Below are positions 35,752 to 43,867 of a DNA stretch of 64,000 bases, piece after piece. Below the pieces are notes generated by a model. The model made no database searches. It had not been told where the DNA came from and saw only the letters and a program-made list of their open reading frames with translations. The DNA is taken from assembly GCA_016712505.1 (NCBI GenBank), contig JADJQY010000002.1:992001-1056000 (forward strand), in the 5' to 3' direction. The translations under genes were made by a program, and so were the position numbers. The stretch comes from Candidatus Eiseniibacteriota bacterium (GTDB lineage: Bacteria > Eisenbacteria > RBG-16-71-46 > CAIMUX01). Position 1 is the stretch's first letter, and the number at the start of each line of letters is the position of its first letter.

Positions 35752-36326
35752 CGCGTCTCCTCCTCCTCGAGCAGCGCGGCCGGGTCGGTGCCGCGCAGGG
35801 TGATCACCAGATTCTTCTCGATCACGTAGCTCTTCAGGTCCGGGTCGGCATCGAAGCCGGTCCCGGTGATGTAGTCCTTTCCGTGGTAGAAACGGAAGAA
35901 CGACTGGGTGGTCACCCGTTGCCGCACCGGGTCCCAACGGAGCACGTCAGTCTCGAGCCGATCTCCCTCGGAGGTCACCACCACGACCGAATCTTGCGCC
36001 AGCAGAGTCGTGGCCCGGCTGTCGATCTCGCCGCGCTTGCTGGTCAGGGTCGAGCGCACGCTGTCCTGTCCATCGAAGAAGTCGACCCGTAGTCGCTCGA
36101 GCTGGACCGGGTCGGTGCTGTTGGCCGTCTGTCCCCGGTCGGAGTGAAGGACCCACTGTAGCCCGCGATCGGTCACCTGGCGCATCACCACGCCACGCAG
36201 CTCCTGCTGGGGCAAGGTTTCACCGGTGCCGGTCGGCGGGGGGTCTGGCGGCGGAGTCTCCCGCGTGCACGCGGTCAGGACCAGGGCGAGAATCAGCGCC
36301 GTCTCCAGCCTCCCCGGGGGACGCAT
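35748..36326 (-). CDS. lptC: LptC-like LPS export lipoprotein
   Basis: A predicted 192-residue protein from ATG 36326. The opening ALILALVLTAC is a lipobox. The mature part has the LptC/OstA beta-jellyroll pattern: GVVMRQVTDRGLQWVLHSDRG, LRVDFFDGQDSVRSTLTSKRGEID, LETDVLRWDPVRQRVTTQSFF. LptC passes LPS from LptBFG to LptA across the periplasm. Position directly before lptB supports the call. The start is uncertain: the signal region overlaps the end of the upstream acyltransferase by 107 nt. Confidence 0.85.
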   Translation of the reverse strand: MRPPGRLETALILALVLTACTRETPPPDPPPTGTGETLPQQELRGVVMRQVTDRGLQWVLHSDRGQTANSTDPVQLERLRVDFFDGQDSVRSTLTSKRGEIDSRATTLLAQDSVVVVTSEGDRLETDVLRWDPVRQRVTTQSFFRFYHGKDYITGTGFDADPDLKSYVIEKNLVITLRGTDPAALLEEEETR

Positions 36327-37251
36327 CCCCCCAGGTCTCGCCGGGCCGGTCCTTCCACCTGTTCTCGAACCAGGGCCACTGCTCTGGAGCACTCCGGATC
36401 ATCCTCTCTAGCGCTTCGTTCATCCGGCGGGTTGCCCGGACCACCGCGTCGTGCCTCTCCCCATCCCGCTCGGCCAGCTCGGGCCGGAGGAAACGGACAC
36501 GATAGCGGCCGTCCGCATCGGTCCACAAGGCCGCGGGCAGCAACCACGCATCCCCGGCGAGAGCCAGGCGAGCGGCCCCCGCGGCCTGGCGGCACCGCAC
36601 CCCAAAGAATCGGCCGGAAACCGCGGTACCGCGAGGAACTCGATCGATCAGGAGACCGACCACATTCCCGCGCCGCAGCGCCCGAACCGCCGGCCCGAGC
36701 CCCTGCTCGACCGGAAGCGGAACCACCCCGACCGCACGGCGCAACTCCCCGATAGCACGGTCGAGGCCCGGCGGCTCGACCGTGCGATAGAGAACGTGCA
36801 TCCTGCACTCTGGACGGGGGGATGTGGCCAGCCAGTACGCCAGCACCCCACCCAGGAGTTCCCAGTTTCCGAAGTGACCGGTCACCAGCACGATCCCGCG
36901 CCCCGACGCGACCGCCTCCCGCCAGTGCTCCTCCCCTTCGACCTCGAGCCCGCGAACCGTCGCGGCGAGGTCGATCCGGTCGAGGCGAAGGAACGAAACG
37001 CCCGCCCCGGCGATCCAGCGGAACACTTGGCGGGTCACGCCGCGTCGCCAGGCGAGGTCGCGCTCGGGAAAGGCGGCCGCGAGGTGCGCCTCGGCCCGGG
37101 CCCGATGGCGGCGGAGCATGCACCAGGCAAGGTCTCCGAAACGGCGGGCGAACCAGCGCGAAACCGCGACCGGTCCGCGCGCCAGGGGTTGGAAAAGGAA
37201 CGAGAGCGCGCGAAAGCGGAGCGCGCGCAGAATCCGTTTCCGGGAGCGCAC
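36220..37251 (-). CDS. LpxL/HtrB-like lipid A acyltransferase
   Basis: This 343-residue membrane-associated acyltransferase probably adds a secondary acyl chain to lipid A. The catalytic HX4E motif is VTGHFGNWELLGG. RGNVVGLLIDRVPRGTAVSGRFFG and SAPEQWPWFENRWKDRP are typical of the LpxL/LpxM family. The final ~35 residues (GDASPGEAGDGADSR...) have no family counterpart and overlap the lptC signal region, so the true end may be earlier if an indel is present. Neighbours (kdsD, lptC) fit LPS assembly. Confidence 0.86.
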   Translation of the reverse strand: MRSRKRILRALRFRALSFLFQPLARGPVAVSRWFARRFGDLAWCMLRRHRARAEAHLAAAFPERDLAWRRGVTRQVFRWIAGAGVSFLRLDRIDLAATVRGLEVEGEEHWREAVASGRGIVLVTGHFGNWELLGGVLAYWLATSPRPECRMHVLYRTVEPPGLDRAIGELRRAVGVVPLPVEQGLGPAVRALRRGNVVGLLIDRVPRGTAVSGRFFGVRCRQAAGAARLALAGDAWLLPAALWTDADGRYRVRFLRPELAERDGERHDAVVRATRRMNEALERMIRSAPEQWPWFENRWKDRPGETWGDASPGEAGDGADSRPGPDRVHAGDSAARPPADRHR

Positions 37252-37260
37252 CCGGCCGCT

Positions 37261-38277
37261 TCAGGCTCCCTTGAGCTTCAGGCAGTCGTGGAGATGGATC
37301 ACGCCGATCGCGCGCCCCCCCGCGTCGGTCACGATCAGGGAGGTGATCGCTCCACCCGGGTTGCGCTCCATCGCCGCCACGGCACTCGCGACCAGGGCGT
37401 CGGCGGCGATCGTCTTCGGGTGCGGGGTCATCACCTCGCGCACCGAGAGCCCGTCGACCTTGCCGTGCCGGTGGACGATCCGGCGGATGTCGCCGTCGGT
37501 CAGGATGCCGGCCAGGGTGCCGTCAGGCGCCTCGACCGTCGTCATGCCGAGCTTCTTCGCCACCATAACCACCAGCGCGTCGCGCAGCGAGGCATCGTCC
37601 CGCACCCGCGGTAGCTCGTCGCCGCGGCGCATCACCTCGTCGACGCGGCTGGCCACCTGCGATCCGATCACCCCACCCGGATGGAGAAAGGCCAGTTCCT
37701 CGGGTCCGAAGCCGCGCCGAACGTAGAGCGCGGTGACCAGCAAGTCGCCCAGAACGGAGAAGACGGTCGAGCTGGTGGTCGGGACCATGGAGAGCGGCCC
37801 GGCCTCCTCGATGGCGCCGAGGGCGAGGGACACCGCCGCGCCGCGCGCCAGACGCGACGACGGCGCGCAGGTGACTGCCACGTAGCGGATCGGCATCCGT
37901 TCGAAGATCGGCAAGAGGGCGTTCAGCTCGGCGCTCTCCCCGCTCTTGGAGAGGAAGAGGCCGACGTCTCCCGGCTCGACCAGACCCAGATCGCCGTGGA
38001 CCGCCTCGGTCGGATGGAGAAAGACCGACTTGGTGCCGGTCGAACGGAACGAGGCCGCGATCCGCCGTGCGACCAGGCCCGACTTGCCGACGCCGGAAAC
38101 CAGGATTCGCCCTTCCGCCGTCGCCAGCAGATCGACCGCCGCGACGTAGGCCGGGCCGTCGATCACCGCGCGCAGCAGCTCGAGACCGCGCAGCTCGGTG
38201 GCCAGAACCCGGTGCGAGAGGGCCCGCAACTCCTCGGCATGGCTGTCGTGCGCCGTGGGGAGCACCGGCGTCCTCAC
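37261..38277 (-). CDS. kdsD: Arabinose-5-phosphate isomerase (Kdo pathway)
   Basis: This 338-residue KpsF/GutQ-family enzyme converts ribulose-5-P to arabinose-5-P, the first step to Kdo. The SIS domain has GRILVSGVGKSGLVARRIAASF and HPTEAVHGDLGLV with the catalytic His, and SGESAELNALLPIF. Two CBS domains follow (ALVVMVAKKLGMTTV...GILTDGDIRR; SVREVMTPHPKTI...IHLHDCLKL). GTG 38277 overlaps the kdsA stop (GTGA); a second GTG at 38265 with GAGG upstream is possible. Confidence 0.93.
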   Translation of the reverse strand: MRTPVLPTAHDSHAEELRALSHRVLATELRGLELLRAVIDGPAYVAAVDLLATAEGRILVSGVGKSGLVARRIAASFRSTGTKSVFLHPTEAVHGDLGLVEPGDVGLFLSKSGESAELNALLPIFERMPIRYVAVTCAPSSRLARGAAVSLALGAIEEAGPLSMVPTTSSTVFSVLGDLLVTALYVRRGFGPEELAFLHPGGVIGSQVASRVDEVMRRGDELPRVRDDASLRDALVVMVAKKLGMTTVEAPDGTLAGILTDGDIRRIVHRHGKVDGLSVREVMTPHPKTIAADALVASAVAAMERNPGGAITSLIVTDAGGRAIGVIHLHDCLKLKGA

Positions 38278-39167
38278 TCGATCCCGACCGGATCGTCGCG
38301 ATCGATGTAGCGAGCCTGCAGCCGCTTCCACTCGAGCATCTCCTCGAGGAAGTCGGCCACCCCGGCCAGCGGCAATTGCGTCGTGGCGTCGGAGAGGGCA
38401 CGGGCCGGATCGGGGTGGGTCTCGAGGAAGAGACCATCCGCCCCGGCTGCGATCGCCGCGCGGGCCAGCGGGCGCGCATACCGCCGATCTCCTCCCACTC
38501 CGGGGTGCTGAAGCGAGTGGGTCACGTCGTAGACCACCGTCGGAGGGGCCGCGACCTCGGAAGCGGCGCGCACCGTCCGCAGCACCGGGAAGCTCCGCAT
38601 GTCGACCACCAGATTGTGGTAGCCGAAGCTCGCCCCGCGCTCGGTCATCCAGACCTCCGCCTCGGGGCGCGCGGCGCGGATCTTGTCGACCACCCGCTGC
38701 ATGTCATCCGGGGCCATGAACTGCCCATTCTTCACATTCACCGCCGGCGCGGCCAGCGCGGCAGCCTGGAGGAGCCGCGTCTGCCGACAGAGAAACGCCG
38801 GAATCTGCAGACAGTCGGCGACCGACGCCGCCTCCCGCACCTCGGCGCGGCAGTGCACGTCGGTCAGGACGGCCAGACCGAGTTCGGCCTTCGCCGCCGC
38901 GAGGATGGCCAGCGCCTCGTCATCGCCCGGACCGGTGTAGGAATCGACCGCGCTCCGATTGTCTTTGCGGTAGGACGCCTTGAAGAGCAGCCGGATGCCG
39001 AGGCGGTCGGTGATCTCGCGCAACCGCCCGGCGAGGTCGAAGATCATCGCCCGCCCCTCGACCACGCAGGGACCGGCGATCACGAACAGCTCCTCGGCCC
39101 CGAGCGGGAGGCCGAGCACCGTGGGTCGACCGACCCTCCGCGCCCCCGTCTGGTTCCCGGCGCTCAT
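38274..39167 (-). CDS. kdsA: 3-deoxy-8-phosphooctulonate synthase
   Basis: This 297-residue enzyme condenses arabinose-5-P with PEP to Kdo-8-P. Signatures present are FVIAGPCVVEGR, FKASYRKDNRSA (active-site loop), DVHCRAEV, VNVKNGQFMAPDD and TERGASFGYHNLVVDMRS. The Asn in NVKNGQFM suggests the metal-independent class, in which Asn replaces the metal-binding Cys. Start ATG 39167 has GGAGG 7 nt upstream and overlaps the pyrG stop (ATGA). Confidence 0.94.
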   Translation of the reverse strand: MSAGNQTGARRVGRPTVLGLPLGAEELFVIAGPCVVEGRAMIFDLAGRLREITDRLGIRLLFKASYRKDNRSAVDSYTGPGDDEALAILAAAKAELGLAVLTDVHCRAEVREAASVADCLQIPAFLCRQTRLLQAAALAAPAVNVKNGQFMAPDDMQRVVDKIRAARPEAEVWMTERGASFGYHNLVVDMRSFPVLRTVRAASEVAAPPTVVYDVTHSLQHPGVGGDRRYARPLARAAIAAGADGLFLETHPDPARALSDATTQLPLAGVADFLEEMLEWKRLQARYIDRDDPVGIE

Positions 39168-40794
39168 CGCGCCGCCTCCGCCGCCTCGTGATGGGCCAGC
39201 GCCGCGCGCACGAACTCGCGGAAGAGCGGGTGCGCGCGCTGCGGCCGCGACTTGAGTTCGGGGTGGAACTGGACGGCGACGAACCAGGGGTGTTCGGGAA
39301 TCTCCAGGATCTCGACCAGATCGTTCTCCGGGCACCGGCCGGAGAAACGCATCCCGGCCGCTTCCATCGCCGCCTGGTAGCGGTCATTGAACTCGTAGCG
39401 ATGCCGATGACGCTCACTGATCCGCCCGACGCCGTACACCTCTCGCGCCCGCGTGCCGGGGAGCAGATCGCAGTCGTAGGCCCCCAACCGCATGGTGCCC
39501 CCCTTCTGCGTCGTCGACTTCTGATCGGCCATGATGTCGATCACCGGGTGCGGGGTGTCAGGATCGAACTCGCTCGAGTTCGCCTCCTTCAGGTCGCAGG
39601 CGTTGCGCGCGAACTCGATCGTGGCGCAGTGCAGGCCGAGACAGATGCCGAAGAACGGCAGCCCGGTGGTGCGTGCGTGGTGGATCGCCCGGACCATCCC
39701 CTCGACGCCGCGGCCGCCGAACCCGCCCGGCACGAGCACGCCGTCGACCCCGTCGAGCACTCGGGCCGGACCTTGCTCCTCGAGCGAACTCGACTCGATC
39801 CAGTGCAGATCGACCTGCACCTCGTTCGCCGCGCCGGCGTGAATGAACGACTCCATGATGCTCTTGTAGGCGTCGTGGAGATGGGTGTACTTGCCACAGA
39901 TCGCGATCTGCACCCGGCGGTGGGGATCGAGGGTCGAGCGGACCATCTTCTCCCAGCGGGCCAGGTCGATCGGTCGCGGGGCCTTCAGCTCGAGCAGATC
40001 GAGCGCGAGCTGATCCATCCCCCGCGATGGAGGACCAGCGGCACCTCGTAGATCGAACGCACGTCCGGGGCCTCGATCACTCCCCGGGCCGGCACGTTGC
40101 AGAAGAGCGCGATCTTCCCCCGCAGCTCCACCGAGAGGGGAACCTCGGAACGGCAGAGCAGGATGTCGGCCTGGATCCCGATCTCCCGCAGCTCCTTGAC
40201 CGAGTGCTGGGTCGGCTTGGTCTTGAGCTCCTGCGCGCCGCGGAGATACGGCACCAGGGTCACGTGCATGAAGAGGGTCCGATTGCGGCCGAACTCGAGG
40301 CGCAGCTGGCGGATCGCCTCCAGGAACGGCAACCCTTCGATATCTCCGACCGTACCGCCGATCTCGATGATCGAGACATCGGTCCCAGAAGCCTTCGCGG
40401 TGTCGACCATCCGGCGTTTGATCTCGTCGGTGACGTGCGGAATCACCTGCACGGTCTGACCGAGATAGTCCCCCCGGCGCTCGCGCTGGATGATGGTGTC
40501 GTAGATCTGCCCGGCGCTGACGCTGTGCCCCCGCCCGAGGTCGAGGTCGACAAACCGCTCGTAGTGTCCGAGATCGAGATCGGTCTCCGCCCCGTCGTCG
40601 GTGACGAACACCTCACCGTGCTGATACGGACTCATGGTTCCCGGATCGACATTCAGGTACGGATCGAACTTCTGCAGCGTCACGGTGAACCCCTGCTCCT
40701 TGAGCAGGAGCCCGAGCGACGCCGCCGCGATCCCCTTGCCGAGCGAGGAGGCCACGCCTCCGGTCACGAAAACGAATCGATGTTCCCGGTCCAT
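39164..40794 (-). CDS. pyrG: CTP synthase, split by a homopolymer frame break
   Basis: CTP synthase aminates UTP using glutamine. The synthase half from ATG 40794 is intact: FVTGGVASSLGKGIAAASLG, QKFDPYLNVDPGTMSPYQHGE, EIGGTVGDIEG. It ends SIYEVPLVLHRGGWISS and a stop. The glutaminase half resumes in another frame as MDQLALDLLELK and carries GICLGLHCATIEFARN (Cys) and FVAVQFHPELKSRP (His/Glu). The break is at the 5-C run 40019-40023 (plus). Six bases there would read LVLHRGGMDQLALDLL, matching the family continuously. The gene is likely whole in the organism. Confidence 0.9.
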
Positions 40795-40855
40795 TCCTTC
40801 CCCGTGACCACGGCGGCCGGCATCCCGGTCGCCCCTCGGTCGAGTCTGAGTGTCC

Positions 40856-41620
40856 CTACTCTTCCGCTCCGTCCAGAGCCTCGAGCGTCGGATAACGCCG
40901 CAGGAGGCGATCGAGATCCTCGGGAGTATCCACCCCCGGACTCCCCGCTGTCGAGAGCGCCACCTTGATCGTCAGCCCCGCTTCCAGCGCGCGCAGTTGC
41001 TCCAGTCGCTCGCACGACTCGAGCCGCGACGGCCCGAGCGCCAGAAAGCGATCGAAGAGCGCGATCGGGTACCCGTAGATCCCGAGATGCCGCAGCGCGG
41101 GCGGGTTATCCATCTCCAGCCCGCCGTGCGGGATCGGGGCGCGCGAGAAGTAGAGCGCCCGCCCGTCCGCCGCGCGCGCGATCTTCACCACCGAAGGACG
41201 GATGAACTCCTCCGGGGCACGAAGCGGAGCGGCGAGTGTCCAGATCGCCGTCGGATCGGCCACCATCGCGGCGATCAACCCGCTCACCGCGGCGACCGGC
41301 AGGAGCGGCTCATCTCCCTGCAGATTGACCACGAACTCCGGCCGCGGAGAGCGCCGGTTGACCACCTCGCCGATCCGGTCCGAGCCGGTGGCGTGCCCCG
41401 ACCCGGTCAGCTCGACCGCGCCCCCGCAATGGCGAACGGCCTCGGCGATCCGCTCGTCGTCGGTGGCGACCAGCAGTTCGTCGAGGCCGTGCACGCGCCG
41501 CGCGCGGCGCATCACCTGTTCGATCATCGGTCTTCCGTGCAGAGAGACCAAGGCCTTGCCCGGAAACCGGGTCGATCCGAAGCGGGCGGGAATGACTCCC
41601 AGGACCCTCAACGGACCCAC
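40856..41620 (-). CDS. kdsB: CMP-Kdo synthetase
   Basis: This 254-residue enzyme activates Kdo with CTP for LPS core assembly. It has VLGVIPARFGSTRFPGKALVSL (nucleotide loop), ATDDERIAEAV, NLQGDEPLL (metal site), FSRAPIPHG, LGIYGY and TPEDLDRL near the end. It sits just upstream of pyrG, which supplies CTP, and of kdsA and kdsD, so nearly the whole Kdo pathway is grouped. Start GTG 41620 has no clear ribosome site. Confidence 0.92.
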   Translation of the reverse strand: MGPLRVLGVIPARFGSTRFPGKALVSLHGRPMIEQVMRRARRVHGLDELLVATDDERIAEAVRHCGGAVELTGSGHATGSDRIGEVVNRRSPRPEFVVNLQGDEPLLPVAAVSGLIAAMVADPTAIWTLAAPLRAPEEFIRPSVVKIARAADGRALYFSRAPIPHGGLEMDNPPALRHLGIYGYPIALFDRFLALGPSRLESCERLEQLRALEAGLTIKVALSTAGSPGVDTPEDLDRLLRRYPTLEALDGAEE

Positions 41621-41624
41621 ACCA

Positions 41625-42551
41625 TTACTTCGGCAGCTCCCCGATCATGTCGTGCACCTCGCGGGCCGACTTCTCGAGCGCGGCGCGCTCGGACTCCGAC
41701 AGCGGCACCTCGATGATCCGCTCCACCCCGTTCTCACCCAGCACCACCGGCACGCCGAAGTGGAGATCCTTCAGCCCGTACTCGCCGTTGAGTCCTGCGG
41801 CGACCGGGACCACCCGGCGCTTGTCCTTGAGGATCGCTTCCACCATCTGCGCGGCGGAGGAGGCCGGGGCGTAGAAGGCCGAGCCGGTCTTGAGCAGGGC
41901 CACGATCTCCGCCCCGCCATTCTTGGTCCGGGTCACGATCTCGTTCAGCCGCGCTTCCGGGATCAGCTCGGTGACCGGAATGCCCGAGACGGTGGCGAAG
42001 CGGGTCAGCGGCACCATGGCGTCGCCGTGCCCGCCCAGGACCATGGCCATCACATCCTCGATGCTGACGTTCAACTCCATGGCGATGAAGGAGCGGAAGC
42101 GGGTCGAATCGAGCACGCCGGCCATGCCCATCACGCGCTGGCGCGGAAAGCCGGTGCGCTTCCACATGTAGTAGGTCATCACGTCGAGCGGATTGGTGAC
42201 CACGATCACGAAGGCCTTCGGCGCCTTCTCGCGGATCGCGTCGGCCACCGTGCCGATGATCTCGGCGTTCGCATTCAGCAGGTCGGTGCGGCTCATCCCG
42301 GGCTTGCGCGGAAATCCCGCCGTCACCACCACCACGTCGGAGCCGGCCAGGTCGTCGTAGCTGTTCGAGCCGGTCGTCTTGGCGTCGGCGCGGCGAACCG
42401 GGCTCCCCTCGAAGAGATCGAGCGCCTTTCCCTGCGGCACTCCCTCCACGATGTCGATCAACGTGACGTCGCCCACTTCCATTTCGGAAACGTAGAGCGC
42501 GCAGCTCGCGCCGACGTTTCCCGCTCCCACGATCGAGATCTTCTTCCGCAT
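41625..42551 (-). CDS. mdh: Malate dehydrogenase (LDH-like type)
   Basis: This 308-residue NAD-dependent enzyme interconverts malate and oxaloacetate. It has ISIVGAGNVGASCALYV, the malate-specific Arg in TAGFPRKPGMSRTDLL, VVTNPLDVMTYYMWKRTGF, and the catalytic His in VLGGHGDAMVPL. This is the LDH-like MDH of FCB bacteria and alphaproteobacteria. Start ATG 42551 has GGAGG 6 nt upstream. Confidence 0.95.
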   Translation of the reverse strand: MRKKISIVGAGNVGASCALYVSEMEVGDVTLIDIVEGVPQGKALDLFEGSPVRRADAKTTGSNSYDDLAGSDVVVVTAGFPRKPGMSRTDLLNANAEIIGTVADAIREKAPKAFVIVVTNPLDVMTYYMWKRTGFPRQRVMGMAGVLDSTRFRSFIAMELNVSIEDVMAMVLGGHGDAMVPLTRFATVSGIPVTELIPEARLNEIVTRTKNGGAEIVALLKTGSAFYAPASSAAQMVEAILKDKRRVVPVAAGLNGEYGLKDLHFGVPVVLGENGVERIIEVPLSESERAALEKSAREVHDMIGELPK

Positions 42552-42616
42552 GTCGTTCCTCCGGCTAGGTGCCCACGCACGGTGGCACCGGATCCGCTTT
42601 CGGCGGCCAACAAATC

Positions 42617-42647
42617 GACGGCCCAGGCTATCACTGCCCGGGCCGTC
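42617..42647 (-). terminator. Hairpin terminator downstream of rpmA
   Basis: GACGGCCC (42617-42624) pairs with GGGCCGTC (42640-42647). The minus strand continues GATTTGTTGG and the plus strand TTTTCC, so it could stop transcripts in both directions. It lies between rpmA and mdh. Confidence 0.65.
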
Positions 42648-42676
42648 TTTTCCATTCTTGGGCGCAAGCGCCCGGC

Positions 42677-42725
42677 CGAACCCCTCGAACGCCGAGCGCT
42701 CGAACGCCCAAACGCCGAAAGCTCG
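42677..42725. repeat. Degenerate 15-bp repeat
   Basis: TCGAACGCC recurs at 42685 and 42700 with a 15-bp period, followed by a diverged third copy (AAACGCCGA). It lies between the terminator and the rpmA stop. Confidence 0.55.
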
Positions 42726-42729
42726 GTCT

Positions 42730-43011
42730 CTAGTTCGTGAGCGCGGCGATCTCTTCCTCGGTGAGCGGAGTGATCGTCACCGTGCGGCGGTTCTTGCTCA
42801 GCTTGAACTGCACCCGTCCGGTCACCATGGCGAACAGCGTGTCGTCCTTGCCACGCCCCACATTCACCCCCGGGTGAAACTGCGTTCCCCGCTGCCGGAT
42901 GATGATTGAACCGGCATGAATCAGCTCTCCGCCGTAAGCCTTCACGCCCAGTCGCTGCGAGTTCGAATCGCGACCGTTGCGAGAGCTGCCGACCCCTTTT
43001 TTGTGCGCCAT
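42730..43011 (-). CDS. rpmA: Ribosomal protein L27
   Basis: This 93-residue 50S protein near the peptidyl-transferase centre has MAHKKGVGSSRNGRDSNSQR, VKAYGGELIHAGSIIIRQRG and FHPGVNVGRGKDDTLFA. The usual N-terminus is intact with no cleavable Firmicutes-type leader. Start ATG 43011 has GAGGA 7 nt upstream. It follows rplU, as is nearly universal; obg, often next, is absent. Confidence 0.97.
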   Translation of the reverse strand: MAHKKGVGSSRNGRDSNSQRLGVKAYGGELIHAGSIIIRQRGTQFHPGVNVGRGKDDTLFAMVTGRVQFKLSKNRRTVTITPLTEEEIAALTN

Positions 43012-43054
43012 TTCGAAATCCTCGTTCCTTCCCGCTCGCTTCCGCTCCCGCTCT

Positions 43055-43140
43055 CAACCACCTGGGTTCAGAGCCGCCTGGGATCCGAACCGCCCGGGTT
43101 CTGAACCACTGGGGTTCTGATCCGGCGGATTCCGATCCGA
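43055..43140. repeat. Degenerate 15-17-bp repeat between rplU and rpmA
   Basis: About five units of the form CCGCCTGGGATCCGAA, CCGCCCGGGTTCTGAA, CCACTGGGGTTCTGA and TCCGGCGGATTCCGA follow one another. Unit length drifts from 17 to 15 bp. Confidence 0.7.
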
Positions 43141-43149
43141 CGGCGTGCG

Positions 43150-43461
43150 CTAACCCTTGATCGCGCCGATCCGGATTTCGGTGAAATCCTGCCGATGGCC
43201 CTTCTTCCGACGGAAGTCCTTACGCTTCTTGAACTTCCCAACGATGATCTTCTTCCCCCGGCCGTGGCGGACCACCTCCGCCTCCACCGTCGCGCCCGAA
43301 ACCGTCGGAGCCCCGATCTTGGTGGACGTCCCGTCCCCGATCAGAAGCACGCGGTCCAGGGTCAACTTCGCGCCCGGCTCGGCGTCCGTGAGGGGAATCT
43401 GCAGCACCTGGTCCTGCTCCACCCGGTACTGGAAACCCTTGCATTCAACGATCGCGTACAC
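43150..43461 (-). CDS. rplU: Ribosomal protein L21
   Basis: This 103-residue 50S protein has YAIVECKGFQYRVEQDQVLQ, VLLIGDG, VVRHGRGKKIIVGKFKKRKDF, and the conserved RKKGHRQDFTEIRI end. Start GTG 43461 has AAGGAG 5 nt upstream. The promoter at 43583-43611 should drive rplU-rpmA. Confidence 0.97.
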   Translation of the reverse strand: MYAIVECKGFQYRVEQDQVLQIPLTDAEPGAKLTLDRVLLIGDGTSTKIGAPTVSGATVEAEVVRHGRGKKIIVGKFKKRKDFRRKKGHRQDFTEIRIGAIKG

Positions 43462-43867
43462 GTTCTCTCCTTGTGCTCCGGCCCCGCGCGCACGATCCCG
43501 GCGGATCTACCGCCCGGACGCGATCCATTGGAACCGGCCCAGCGAATTTGGGGCATGCTTCGCCCTTGGACGTAAAGACGGGAATGTACGGAACCGCGTC
43601 CCCTTCGTCAAGCCACGATTCGCCCTCCCGCAGTCCCTACCGCGATCCCGGAGACGGAGCTATCGCAAGACCGCCAGCGACTCTCGCGCGCTCTAGGCAC
43701 CCGAGGCCAGACGCGGCGCGTCCTGCCGGAGTTTTGGGCCCATCGGCATAGACCAGGGGCCTACCTCTTCGCTGTGAAGCATGCGGGTATCGTGTGGCCT
43801 CCACGTGGACGGATCGCCCACACTGGTGCCGTGCAGGTGCGGCTCCGCCGTCGACTGCGCGAAAGGC
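43462..43867. other. Intergenic region upstream of rplU
   Basis: This 406-bp gap holds a promoter for rplU (43583-43611). The remainder, including 43690-43860, has short open frames without convincing start sites or protein character. I see no gene there. Confidence 0.6.
43583..43611 (-). promoter_or_regulatory. Promoter of rplU-rpmA
   Basis: Minus-strand TTGACG (plus 43606-43611), exactly 17 bp, then TACATT (plus 43583-43588). Transcription would start about 115 nt before the rplU GTG. Confidence 0.65.
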
